DNA of 64,000 bases from positions 6,485,501-6,549,500 of the forward strand of contig OX359195.1 of the NCBI GenBank assembly GCA_947172415.1. Reading direction: 5' to 3'. Positions 13,167-27,500 of this stretch are shown here, piece by piece; the first letter of the stretch is position 1, and every line of letters starts with the position of its first letter. The notes below the pieces were generated by a model. It did not search any database and had not been told where the DNA came from. It was given only the letters and a program-made list of their open reading frames with translations. This DNA is from Chondrosia reniformis (taxonomy: Eukaryota; Porifera; Demospongiae; Chondrillida; Chondrillidae). The position numbers were made by a program, and so were the translations under genes.

Positions 13167-14854
13167 AAATACCCTATACCAAAACATATATGAGTATACT
13201 GCATATGACTGTCATACTTATGTGCGTATATAGTTATAATTAAAAGGCCTTCAAAGGCCCATCGATGGAATCCAAATGAGAGGGATGGAGGATCTTCAAT
13301 TGGCATCCAAAACCTTCACATAACAGAGATAAATGCCAGAATTGCTCAGCAATCATCTATGATGGATCATAGGGCCTCTATTATTGAACACTGTATCAAT
13401 GATCAGAGCCTCTAATTTATATTCATAACCTAGTCATAACAATACCAATTAGAGCACAATCATGCAATTAATTTATTGCTATACTTGTTGTGAGTATACG
13501 TGTACTACTGTTCTGAAATATTATATACCGGAGTGTTTTATATCCGTCAGTCATAAATTGTATTATAATGTATGCAAAGTGCTGAAATGAATCCCTTCTA
13601 TATATACAGCTATTTATAATATAATTAATCAGATTCTTTGTGTCATTTAAGAGTTAATTCCTATGCAACTCAATCACTGTTTTATATACGTGAATGCATT
13701 TTTGTCAGATGAACCACTCATAAAAATATCTATATTGTATTGAGCAACTATGATTTTCTGTTCTGATAAAGACCTACGTATATATAGTGGTCAAAGCATT
13801 CAAATTATCAACTTTTGTTTCATTTGGTAGAGTTAATTGCACTAAGCCCATGCAAAGAGTATGATGTGATAGAAATAACCACTGGAGATGATAATGTTGG
13901 TCAACCAAGTAAAGTCTGATCTCGGTTGGAGACCAATTGTGAAGTTCTAGCTAGGGATCCATACTCATACATCAGAAGTATACCATATGCACTCTGATAA
14001 ACTCAAAGGAGGGAGAAACAGCTGTCTGTGGTTCTTTTGATGATCTTTGTCATCTTGGATGACTGGGTGACCATCATTGGCTGCCATTTAGCAGGACTTT
14101 GGTCCCACAACCAACACCAGATTTAGATCATTTATCTCCCAGTGATTATTTCTATCATAATATATCCAATGTATATGCACCACAATGATGCATCAGTTCA
14201 AGTATATAGGAGGAATTCATACAATTATTGCATACATGGCTTAACCATATCTCTTTGAGTAGGAAATAGTCGCATTGAGTCTTATTAGTTCCAGTTCTAA
14301 GAAGACATTAGTGGCGGGTAAATCAAGAGTCAAACGGTAACTTAATAGCTGTAAATCTTGAAGTCTCTGCAAGCTCTACTTCATTAGTACACCTATTTAT
14401 TTGTGTACCCTAATTATTGTCTCATCCTTTCCCAACACCACACCAGGGGATTATACATACTTCTACCTTTTCTTTAACCACATTAGTAGTCAAAGGTAAC
14501 AAGAGTTAATTATAATTTTATAATCTCTTTTGGTATCACAAGGCACACTTAATCAATGGTCTATATGTGGACTGCTCAAATAACTGTAACACAACTCGTA
14601 TACATGGCAATGAAATGAGCCCTCAATTGGACATTTTATATATTAACCATGCTGGTAGCCATGTTGTAGTATTAGTGCTGCGTTCAAAGGGAAAGTAGAT
14701 GCCAGAACTATTCTTTATGTCGACTACATTTTATAGAATTAACAATTTTTCTGGAGGCACTTGTTATATGTATCTTGACCAGATATACCAACACGTGCCT
14801 GAACCCATAATTACAGCTTCTGTCTGCGTGCATCCCTACAAGTGCTAGCTGCGC
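13167..14854. other. Intergenic region between the two SRCR genes
   Basis: I see no convincing exon here. Around 13960-14110 there is a worn relative of the element at 51870-52090, with the shared string GAGAAACAGCTGTCTGTGG and GTCATC/GACCATC hairpin-like sequence downstream. The remainder is AT-rich and unremarkable. Confidence 0.5.
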
Positions 14855-14864
14855 GTATATAAGC
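14855..14864 (+). promoter_or_regulatory. Candidate TATA box of the SRCR receptor gene
   Basis: GTATATAAGC stands in locally GC-richer sequence about 85-95 bases upstream of the ATG at 14949, a plausible distance for a short 5' UTR. It stands out less than it would elsewhere because TATA-like words are common in this window. Confidence 0.4.
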
Positions 14865-14948
14865 AGTCACACCCTAGCATGTTGGAAACACCACCGCCGT
14901 AAGTCGAAGAAATCTCTCTATACTTAGCGGTGTAAGGACGCAAAGAGG

Positions 14949-17900
14949 ATGCGATTACAATTGCTAACTTGTCTTCTTTCTCTTGGATGTCTCCTTGGTC
15001 AGTATCGCCGCACAGATGTGGTTTTGCAAATCGTACTGCTTCCCTACTATTTGTGGTTTTGTAAACACTTCGAACTGCTCAATAATTGTTGATATTTCAT
15101 AGCTCAAGTTATATAAAAGCTATATATTTTCATGTGTGTAAGGCAAGAGACTGAAATCATCATTTTCCTCAGATTAGTTCAGACTCCTGATGCAGGATAT
15201 GCCCTATTTGTATCTCTTAATGATTGTGTGTCTATGATGTGTCTACACAGGTGATGGCCGTCCAAGTGAAGGGGACATACGTTTGACTGGATACAGACAC
15301 TCCCCTCGTGCTGGACGTTTGGAGATCTATGAAGACCAGAAATGGATGACAGTCTGTAATCATGACTTTAATTTAGCTGCAGCACATGTTGCCTGTAGGC
15401 AACTAGGATTTGGACCTGCGATGGATGTCTCCAATTTACACAAAACGGAGGAGATAGAAAAGCACAATAGGTATGCACTTGTAGTTGTATGTGTGCAGCT
15501 TTTTTAAATGTAGTGACCTTTGGTACCTATTGTTAAAAATGTAATCTCTGTAATTATGGAATTCCTTGAAGATATAGAAATAGCGTTCTTTTCAGCCAAG
15601 ACCTTTTAAAACACAAAAGTTGGCTCTAATCGGTCTGCATGGGAGTATGTTCTTATTATACCTATATTGCTTCGTTAACCTTTGGCATAAATAAATGTTC
15701 TGATAATAATTTCACCTCTTGAATAAAGACTAACGTATATACATAAATATATATAGACTGAAATGTAGTAAGAGATGAAGTAGTATTACCTTGCATTTGT
15801 ATGAAGGAATTGCCACATTTAAATGGAGTTACAGTATATTAAACACAATTATGTACATTTGCATACGTATATGTATGTGCTGAAAAGCCTCTAAATTACT
15901 GTAAATCAAATAAATAACAGGGCATAATCTGCATATTGAATAAGGGCCTGTATGTTGAATAAGGGCCTGTATGTTGAATAAGGGCCCTGTATGTTGAATA
16001 AGGACCTATATGTTGAATAAGGGCCCTGTATGTTGAATAAGGGCCCTGTATGTTGAATAAGGACCTATATGTTGAATAAGGACCCTGTATGTTGAATAAG
16101 GGCCTGTATGTTGAATAAGGGCCTGTATGTTGAATAAGGACCTATATGTTGAATAAGGGCCTGTATGTTGAATAAGGACCTATATGTTGAATAAGGGCCC
16201 TGTATGTTGAATAAGGACCTATATGTTGAATAAGGACCCTGTATGTTGAATAAGGACCTATATGTTGAATAAGGGCCCTGTATGTTGAATAAGGACCTAT
16301 ATGTTGAATAAGGACCCTGTATGTTGAATAAGGACCTATATGTTGAATAAGGACCCTGTATGTTGAATAAGGACCTATATGTTGAATAAGGACCCTGTAT
16401 GTTGAATAAGGACCCTGTATGTTGAATAAGGACCTATATGTTGAATAAGGGCCCTGTATGTTGAATAAGGACCTATATGTTGAATAAGGGCCTGTATGTT
16501 GAATAAGGGCCTGTATGTTGAATAAGGACCTATATGTTGAATAAGGACCCTGTATGTTGAATAAGGACCCTGTATGTTGAATAAGGACCTATATGTTGAA
16601 TAAGGGCCCTGTATGTTGAATAAGGACCTATATGTTGAATAAGGGCCTGTATGTTGAATAAGGGCCTGTATGTTGAATAAGGACCTATATGTTGAATAAG
16701 GACCCTGTATGTTGAATAAGGACCTATATGTTGAATAAGGGCCCTGTATGTTGAATAAGGGCCCTGTATGTTGAATAAGGGCCCTGTATGTTGAATAAGG
16801 ACCTATATGTTGATAAGGGCCTGTATGTTGAATAAGGACCTATATGTTGAATAAGGGCCCTGTATGTTGAATAAGGACCCTGTATGTTGAATAAGGACCT
16901 ATATGTTGAATAAGGGCCCTGTATGTTGAATAAGGGCCCTGTATGTTGAATAAGGGCCCTGTATGTTGAATAAGGGCCCTGTATGTTGAATAAGGGCCTG
17001 TATGTTGAATAAGGGCCTGTATGTTGAATATAAGGGCCTGTATGTTGAATAAGGGCCTGTATGTTGAAAAGGGCCTGTTTATGAATTTCAATGTTTAGGC
17101 ATTGGACTGTGTCTATGAACCTTGCTGGCTCTGACATATTATGAAGAAGTCAGTAAGACAAATAAGCCAGAGTTGTGATGTTCAATTATGTGATTGAATC
17201 AGTCCTCCATATAATTACATATAATAGATATTACTATGGTATTTTGAAAATTGCACTGTATATAGTCAACTATACTTCAATATTTACTCTGTGATTCTCT
17301 TTTTTCATTTCGATAATGGGAGAACTGTTGACTAGCTTTTTGAAACCAGTCATTATGAAAAACATTTCCATAAAGCAACCCTTCAATTGTAACAGTTGTG
17401 ACATTGCAATTGTGTCTGGAGTGATCTCATATATACAGTTATAATAGGAAGTCTGCTTTAACTTTAAATCATGAATACCTCTTATCTGTCCTGTCTGTTG
17501 ACCAAGATTTGTGGAGAGTGCATTTAATTATGACAGCACTGTATATTGAATAGATGAAATTTCTAGACAAATAAATAAGTTCTTCACAGTAACCACTGTT
17601 GCCCCTCCCTGAAGTATCATATTTTAATAGCTGTATAATAACTTATTTCATACCTGTATTTTATCCAATTAGGCTATTAGTTTTGTATATTTATCTTTAG
17701 GAAGAGCATAATGTGACATCATTCAGCTGTTAATAGTAACACTTAATTTGAATTATTTTATTAGTGTATAATTGTGTGTATATACATTACTTACTCTGGG
17801 TATACCTTGTATGTTCCTGTGGTGTTGATTAACAATGAATTTCAATAATTGAAGAACAATTGGTTCACCAATACCTAGACAATTTACTTAGTTACAGACT

Positions 17901-20900
17901 TTCCTAGTGTGCATGGTATTTTGCATAAACCACAACTCTAGTCTTTTACAGATGGGTAACAGTTTTCAAGGAAAATGAAGGACTGTTTTTTCCTGGTACA
18001 ATACACCTGTCTAATTAGTACATGTGTAGCAGTCATGCCTGGGGAAGATTAATTGAACCCCTTCAGACCTGTGAATTGCAGTGACAATGGGTCAAGTACT
18101 ATGGTAATTGATTGATATCCCATATATTCTACTTGCTGCTGCTTATTTATAGCTAGCCAATGGATTATGCCTATATAGCTGCTGACTTAAGCGCTTGTGC
18201 AATGCAATGCAGTGTGATGATACAAAGCTCATTTGAACTCTGAATGTCTGTAAGCTGTAATAGGCCTAATGCTATTTGAATTTCACACGCACCTTAGTGG
18301 CTTCTCAAAAGCCCTGCAGTCTGTTTATATTGCATGGGTAGCACTATCCATATGGCATCAACAGATGGTTTTAAATTTCATAAATTTTTCTGATGCACTT
18401 GGTAATAGCTTAATGGTTTCAGAAACCATCCTAGCCACATTAATTGACATCAGTACAAGCAAGGGTATGCTAAAAAGAGAATATTTGAGAACATTTGGCA
18501 AGTCAGCAGCTAGTCAGGTTGTGAATTAGGGACAGGAAAGTAGTGGGTTCACTTGTAGGGTATCACTACATTGCCTGCACAGTTTATGAATAAGGCTGCA
18601 ATTATTATGTGAATTTGAAGACTAAACAACTATGTTGTATTTATACACCAATATCTGTTACTAATATTAATAGCACCTTGATGTTTTCTATATAGAGACA
18701 CTTAATTTCTTTATGTACATGTTTTGAAACGTTTGTACATAAATTCCACAATCACAACTTTCTGTTGTTCTTCCAATTACCCAATTACAGACGTAGGGCT
18801 TTACTTAACATGTCTGTCTTTACTGTATACAGATATCACCTGTAGGGCATTATGTATGTATATATGTATTTGTGTAAGTATAAAGCAGTTCACATTCGTT
18901 TGCCCATACTGTAGCTCTTTTAGCATCTGTACTTGTAATGTAGCAAGTACGTGACTGTAGTAGCCCAGCCAATTCCACTTACAAGGGAAGGTGTAGAAAT
19001 TTGTAAAAGGGTTCCTAAGTTATATATATACGTAGTAATGCAGCAGAAAGGATTAAATTAGAGGTAATTAGGATCCCCTGGAAACAATATATATAGCTGA
19101 TACAAATTCAAACTCAACTCAACTTCAACGCCCACGGCTCACCTCCTCATCCCCCAAAATCTTCCACTGACTCACCACACAGAACCTGATCTAATTCTGT
19201 GGTACCAAAAAGTAAGTTAGATTGCTTAGGGGCTAGTCTGGTCTGCTTCACACTGTGAAATTACCATCTGCAGTTGATGGATGACCCCTAACCAATTAAC
19301 CTGATGTAAACTAAACTTATCACCCATTTAACCATATGTCATATACAGTTAGAGACTTGTGGTTAGCTTTATCTATTATGTTCTGACTGATCGATTTATT
19401 TCCAAATTAGTGTTTAGTCGAGAGACTAATTTAATATACTTAGTTAATTGTGTCAAATACATATTGTATGATTTTAATATTAACCTTGACTGGAAGGCTT
19501 GTTTTTAAGGTACTAGGTAGCTTAGTTTATCAGGAATTAAAATTTATAAAGTTAAATTAGAACTGACCTGGCCATGTGTAGTCCTTTTGTCATCGCTTCA
19601 GACCCCAGACATTATTTTAGCTTAATTGGTCAATCTGGACAGTTTCTCTTTAGTGGTGCTAGATTTTAGCCTTTTGAAGTAGCTTTCTTATTGTTCAGCC
19701 AATGATTAATTTTATATTAGATGCTACATACATTCTAATTTTCTTGTTTGAGTGTAAAGATACTTACAATACATATATTAAGCATTTTGCTTTTTCTTAT
19801 TACTTTTATTAAGGTATGGCTACTCCACAGAACCTGGTACTGCCAATTTAACTGTCTTCTGTGATGGATATGAAAAAAATATTCTAAATTGTGCTGGATA
19901 TTTAGAAAACAATTGTAGCAATTATGAAGTAGTAGAAATCAGCTGCAGTGAGTGAATTTATATATACATACTGTATATACACTAAAAATGGCGTCCAAAA
20001 AGACACAATTAACACATGCTTCTTGTAGAGTGCATTTGGACTTAGGGACGTCTATTCCCTAGTTCGGAAATATTTACTGTATGACGATTTATAACTTGTA
20101 CGACGATTTATAACTTGTACGTGCCCGCATAAGTTCGCATATCAGCACTAGTCCATTCAATAAAAGAAGAAAAAATGAATTTTGGAAATAGGTTTATTCC
20201 TGGTTAGCCACTTTTTGAACACTGTAGAGCGTCGAAACATGTTTTGGCATTTAGAAAAGCATGCATTAATGGCTGCAAATAACCGAATATAACTGAAAAT
20301 CACTTTGTTGATGATTTATGAGGTGTTGCTTGCTAATACATCGGATAGGGCGGCCATTTTTTCTGGCCATTCCTACTTAGAGAGTACAGTCTGATACATA
20401 CTAAATTTCTGTGTCAAATTGACAACCAAACCACATGTACCTACGTTATTTCATGAATAATCATAAATTCTTGATATGGTGCATCTTCAGTCTTTTGAGT
20501 ACATGTCCAGAGACTAACTAGAGACATCTGTAGCTAGAGACATCTATAGCTAGAGACATCTATAGCTAGGGACATCTATAGCTAGGGACATCTATAGCTA
20601 GGGACATCTATAGCTAGGGACATCTATAGCTAGGGACATCTATAGCTAGGGACATCTATAGCTAGGGACATCTATAGCTAGAGACATCTATAGCTAGGGA
20701 CATCTATAGCTAGGGACATCTATAGCTAGGGACATCTATAGCTAGGGACATCTATAGCTAGGGACATCTATAGCTAGGGACATCTATAGCTAGGGACATC
20801 TATAGCTAGGGACATCTATAGCTAGGGACATCTATAGCTAGGGACATCTATAGCTAGAGACATCTACAGCTAGAGACATCTACAGCTAGAGATATCTACA

Positions 20901-23900
20901 GCTAGAGACATCTACAGCTAGAGACATCTATAGCTAGAGACATCTAGAGACATCTATAGCTAGAGACATCTAGAGACATCTATAGCTAGAGACATCTAGA
21001 GACATCTATAGCTAGAGACATCTATAGCTAGAGACATCTATAGCTAGAGACATCTATAGCTAGAGACATCTATAGCTTGAGACATCTATAGCTAGAGACA
21101 TCTAGAGACATCTATAGCTAGAGACATCTATAGCTAGAGACATCTATAGCTTGAGACACATTTTATCTTTTCGATGGTACATCTTTCAACTTTTTGAGCA
21201 TCTAAAAACGCAGTTTGTCTTGGTAAATCTTCTGGTTGGATGTTTCGACCCTGAGGGTCTTCTTCAGCGACTGATGCAGTTTGACAGTGTGTTTCTTAAG
21301 AATCGGATCAGTCTCTGAAAATTCATAAATTTGCTGTGTCTCTATTCAATTGAAATGAAGCCATTCTGGCTCTCCCAAGGTGAACATATCCTTATTAGGA
21401 GGGGAGTTGTTATGGATACTCTAGTTGAACACATGTAAACACACACCCAATCTCTGCATTATATTATTATTACATGCATATTACATGCAGTAGTACCTAT
21501 ACATATATGTACGTATGACTGTAGGTAATTTCACAAAGCAGGCTCAACCCGGTGATGTGAGGCTAGTGGATAGTGGTATATCTGAAGGATACAGCAGATC
21601 TGAAGGAACTCTTGAAATTTACATCAATGGAGAATGGAAAAAACCTTGCAGCAAAGGATTTGATAGCAACGCAGCAGTTACAGTATGTAATCAACTTGGG
21701 TTTGCTGACCTGGAGACATTTGAATTGATAGATGGGTAAGCTCCACATACCACATATTTACTTAATTGTGGTTAACCTTATCTGTTGGTCCCCTGATAAG
21801 CATGTATGTACCAACCTGGCTTCCTAAGTTCCTAACCTTTGTTATGTATAGTAAACTTCTCAAATTGTATTCTTATGTACCGTATGTAGTAGCTGTATAG
21901 TCATTGCCGTAGAGATTCCTGTTTGTTTTGTTACCATAGCGATGAAGTGGATCCGGCCTTCTTCGAGGATTGCTACGAAGGAGATCCTTGTGTGGGACAG
22001 TGTTTATCTTTGGCTGACGAGGCTTGTCTCAACACAAGGCACATCAGACTAACTTGCAGTAAGTGTATACACATCAGACTAACTTGCAGTAAGTGTATAT
22101 ACATCAGACTAACTTGCAGTAAGTGTACAATAGACTAGCATAGATGTGACTATAAGAATACATATGTACAATGATGGCTCAAAGATGCCAATAGAGAATA
22201 TGCATTGACTCTGCCCCCTCTAAGGTCAACGGTGACTTGAAGTATGCAGCTGTATAGGAAATGGCTGGAAAAAAAAAAAAACAATCTTATTAAGGAGCTA
22301 GGCCCACTATACGTATGTACTTTGGACTAATGAAACTCTTAAGGCATTTCTTATGTAGGAGCCATTATATATCAACTGGTGGCTTGAAGATGATATTTTT
22401 TCTTGCCTTCCATATATGTCATCATGGCATCATGAAAAATCTAAGATACCATTTTCCTACATGCTAAATGCCTATTCTGTAAAAGAGCCTATAGTGGAAC
22501 TAAACCTGAAGAGAGCTTTTGGATGAGGATACAGGAGTCTTTTCTTCCTTCTTTTCCCTTCTTTCATCTTCTTCTACACTGGGTCAGACAGCCGTTTCTG
22601 GGAATTCCACCCTTCACCAGTGATCCTGGGATATATCATATATAGGGCACTATAATGTTTTGTATACATACAATACTAAATTACCATTGACCTTCTTCCA
22701 CAAGTTAAAGAGATCAGTTATTTATTCTTAGAATTACAGTGTATTCTCCTTTTCAGATATTGCGCAATCTTTTCAGATATTGTGCAATCTTTTCAGATAT
22801 TGTGCAATCTTTGCATAGCTTCTATTTAGTGTTACACTGTGTTTAGATATACAGTGTGTATACGTATGATAGATAAGTTTATTGGAGCTATCTGCTATGA
22901 AAATTGAACTAGACAGTGTCTATATATGCACTAACTTGTAAAGCAAAGACCAAGATAGTTGTTTTATATAAAACGTATGCATTAAATCACTATATACGTA
23001 ATTATGTACGTATATACATAATACAGTATGTATTGCTTGTAATAGTAGAATAATTGTTCTATTGTGAGTGTATACTGAAATCAGTTTAATCAAATTTGAT
23101 AACTTTGTGGTCAAATCTGACAACTTGATAAAGTGTGAGCATATGCTGGGAAAAGATTGTTATTAACATAATTAGTAACATGGAGACACTTTGAAAATTG
23201 ATCAATAGTATCCATGACAACATCAGTGCTGCTCCACTAAACTCCGCAACAACAGTGCTAGGATATTAGATAATGTAATTTACAGTTTAATGGACTCTCA
23301 GCATTCTAATTTTTTGTGCACAGCAAATATCTGCTTAACTGTTAGCTAAGGCACATAATGACACCCAGTTACATACATATATGTACCATGCCCATATATG
23401 GAATAGATAATTCACATGCTATACACTTATTAAGAGACTTCTACAGATGTAGGCCAAAACAGCTTAATAAAGGTGTACGAAATGAATTATATATACTCAG
23501 TAATTGTTCTTCCTCTATTTCACAACTCTATATAGTCTTACAGGCCTTACTAATGAAGTATAAGATCTCCTTATATACGTAGTACATATTAGTATTTCTC
23601 TGCATGTGCCTTAACACTAATATATATAGTGAAACCTTAGTATACGTATGTACATACAAGTATACACGCTATACAATAGTGTCTCCATTATCCTAGGCTA
23701 TCCAGACGTGCAATTGATATCAAATTTGGACAATGAAACTTGCCTCTTAGCAGACTCTTCCCCCAGCGAAGGATCTCTTCGTCTCTTAGAGGATAACACT
23801 TTAGAGATCTACAGCAATGGTGCTTGGGGGACCATCTGTGGGCGATCCGAGCATTTCTCAGTCGAAGTAGCTCATGTGGCTTGCAGGCAGCTAGGCTTCA

Positions 23901-24531
23901 TTGGTATGGACTCTGTTCATCTTTCCACAGAAAAGTAAGTTTTCAGTTTTGTCTGCAGCCTCCTGCACATTGTATATCCTCTTTGTGTGTCAACAGTAGT
24001 GTCTGTATGTCCTAGACCACTGAATAATAATATATGTGTCACTTTAATGAATACTATTATTATTATTATTAATGCATATATATACGTATATACATAGATG
24101 ATACTTAATAGCTATTTTGGCAGATTGGAATTTTTTCATGCAGACCACTGTAATATTTGTTTATAATCTGTCATCTTGCTGTTGCAGGAATGGTGTTACA
24201 ATGGTATATAATCATATCAATTGTCGTGGTGGAGAAGAAACTCTCTCAAAGTGCCAGCTTATAAAAAATGTTACCACTTCCTGTAAACCAGTTGATACAG
24301 TTGGGCTTACTTGTAGTAAGTAAATACTTGTGGTTGTATGGTACTGATTATTAGACATGTGACCACATTCCCCATCCTTATCCCCAGCTATATACGTAGG
24401 ATATCTTGTAGTTCAATTCTTTTGCGGACTGAATTAGAAATTTTTATATGCATTCATTCCACCATCATATCAATATAGTAATACACTAGTGAATACATCA
24501 GTTGTGTTGTGAAAAATATTCAATATACATA

Positions 24532-24564
<33 letters not shown>

Positions 24565-27500
24565 TCATGCAGCCAGTCTTTTGTCTCCTATTCAGGAGGT
24601 AGCTGCTAATATATATAGTAAATATATATGTCAAATAAAAATAAATATGTTCTGTGAAGGGGATGGTATCGCAGAGTCCATTTCACCTATTTAAAATTCT
24701 CGATCCATCTCTTCTTTGGTCGTCCTCTTGGTCTTATATATGTACATACATATAGTTTATGGAAATGTTAAATTTTCCATGGTTGTGTTAGCACTAGTGT
24801 GATAGATTGTCACATTAATATTTTCCTACAAAAGATAAATATATACTTTATATAAACTACAAGATATTGAAGTTCTTTTAAAGCTCATTTTATATACGAG
24901 ACACAACAAAGATTCATGGACTGCAGTAGACATCCCATTGTTCAATGTAGATTAAAACCCTTGTGGTTGCACCTTGAGATAGAGATGTGGCCTCCAATGA
25001 GTCTCAGGGTAATTCTTGCAATTTATGTAAAATACAATCAAGAGTAGTAATGCATGAGTGGGAGTGTGCAAAGTTAATTAACTCATGTGATTGTTTTCTA
25101 ATGTGAGGGTTGCCATGGCAATTAGTTATGGTTGGCTAAGTATGAAGTAGTTTGTTAGTCATTTAGGTATGGCTAAGTTGATTACTTAAGCTTGTAACCT
25201 CCAATCTTGACACTCTTTGTTTGTTGTTTATTGCCTCAGTAACTGTCCTATGTACACCCCACCATATTGTCTACCTGTTGTGGGTTATATCTATTTACAC
25301 AACTAATTATAGAACATGCTACAGGAGTAGGAGACAGTATTAGTTTGTATTGTAATCCAGCTTCATTGGACAAGTTCTAGTTTTGAAATTAGTTAAATAG
25401 CGCTTTTTTGTGCTTAGAATGGCAACATTTTTCCACACTTCATGAAATTTACCAATTGTTTGGTATTTCCTCCTAAACAGTCAATAACTATGAGAAATAT
25501 TCCTATGGATCAGTGCGGCTATTTGGAACCAGTGGAGGAAGTGGGTCATTAGCGGTCTATGATGGAACAACCTTTAAAGCAGTCTGTGATGCAAATTTCA
25601 CAATGACGGAGGCTAATGTTGCATGCCGTCAGCTAGGCTATCCGAGAGCAACAGGTTTTACTACAAGAAGCTAGTGAGTGCATTATATACATACGTATAT
25701 ACGTATGTATGTAAGTGTATGTAGCTTGCATAACCATTGTAAGGTATTATGCAATATCATCAGAATTGCTCTTTTCTTTTTACAAGTGACATAATTTATG
25801 CTTTTTATGTAGTTTTGATCACGAATTAGACATCTTTGTAACCAGTGTTAAGTGCACTGGAAAGGAAAGCTCTCTCTTAGAATGTCAATATGATAAAAGG
25901 CCAAAATCACAATGTGGGCCATATAATCATATTGGATTGTATTGTGGTATGTTTTACCTGACACACCCACCTTTCAGACCTTATTTACACACCTGCATGT
26001 TTCTCACTACAGCTGCCTTGTTTATTCAGCCTGTAAACTCCATTAGATTTTAACAATTAAAACCGCAAATTACAATAATGTGGCTAAATTGAATTAGAGT
26101 CCTTTAACCATTCATTATACCTCTGTTATATACCTGTGCAGCTGTTAGAAACATGTGACAATGGTGTGATTGAGTGTATGTACCTACATGAGCTGTCTCA
26201 TTGTCTTTTTACATGTAAAACAATAGAATTGTTTGTACTGACAGTAGCATATCCCAGAAATAATTAAGATATGAAGTTGTTAATGTGGTATAAACAAGGA
26301 TATATAGTTTTCATTAGATAAATCTAGGCATAGTCTAACCTTTAATATACAGGCTGGAATTAGCGTAATGTATGGTTTAGCAACTGAATGATACTCAAGT
26401 TCTTCAAGCACTGTATACATTTACAAATGGGACGAATGGGCATGCGTACGTATATACCAATTGGTCATGTTTACACTTTTATTGTTCAGTTGTGTCATAT
26501 TGTCGGTTAATTACAGATGCAGACCCTGAAATTCAGACAATTGGGAATTCGAAGCAGATAGATTTAGTTGACAAAAATGATGACGAGACTGGTGGAAAAC
26601 CTGTCGTAAAGATAGGACAAGACTGGTACTACATATGTTCCGATGGGTTTGATTTTAATTCTGCCCAAGTTGCATGTAGACAAATGCAGTTTGAATCTGC
26701 CGTGGTTGATGGTTTCTCAAAAACTAGTCTGTAAGTTACATGATTAGAGAAAGTGTATGACAACATAGTTAAAGTTCATCTTGTGTGATTTGCCCAGACC
26801 TTCGCATTGCCATTTATCTTTGAGATGGTTCATTTTTCACCCTCTTTCTTAACGAAGACCTCTCTATATATATTTTCTATTTTTGATAGTCCCAAAGGAA
26901 TCCATGCAGTAGTCTTGTATATGTAATTGCATATTTCTTTTGTCTCAAGAATTGTCTATGTACAATGTAGAGGGTTTTCACTATACTAGTCTTCTATAAT
27001 ATTCTCTGCGATAAGATGTAATTTATATTTATTTCCATTTTCCATTTTTTCTGTTCTTAACAGTTCATCTCAAAGTGACTTGACTGGTTTTTATATACTC
27101 TTATGTCACGGTTTTGAGAATAGCTTGAGTGAATGCAGACATCTTCCATCTCATCCGTCAGCCTGTCCGGATATAGTGAACATTGAATGCAGTAAGTTAA
27201 GAGGAAGTGTACGTGTAGTATATGAATAAAATATAATGAATCAGGTGTGACTGTTATTTAAAAGGATGGATTTTTAAGGACTTTGGTAACTGTTTTTATA
27301 GACCCCAAAAGTGACAGTGACCCTGTAGAAGGAACACTCAGGCTCGTTAATATTGATGACACTAATTATAGAGGGCTAGAAATGTATAGGTTTGGACGCT
27401 GGGGACAGATTTGTGGAAGTGTTTTTAGGAAGACAGAAGCAAACATAGCTTGTAAAGAATTGGGATATCTAGAAGCAGAAGATTTTAAATCAGTGTAAGC

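Noticed and set aside
13960-14110. Second candidate hammerhead with GAGAAACAGCTGTC
   Set aside because: The core and stem I do not fit the consensus well enough. It is recorded only as a worn relative of the element at 51870-52090.
16724-17137. Open frame of 137 codons on the minus strand
   Set aside because: It is wholly inside the 19/20-base intronic minisatellite. The frame is open only because the repeat lacks stops.
18269-18529. 86-codon open frame in the SRCR receptor intron
   Set aside because: No recognisable domain, biased toward common AT-rich codons, and no matching splice phases with the neighbours.
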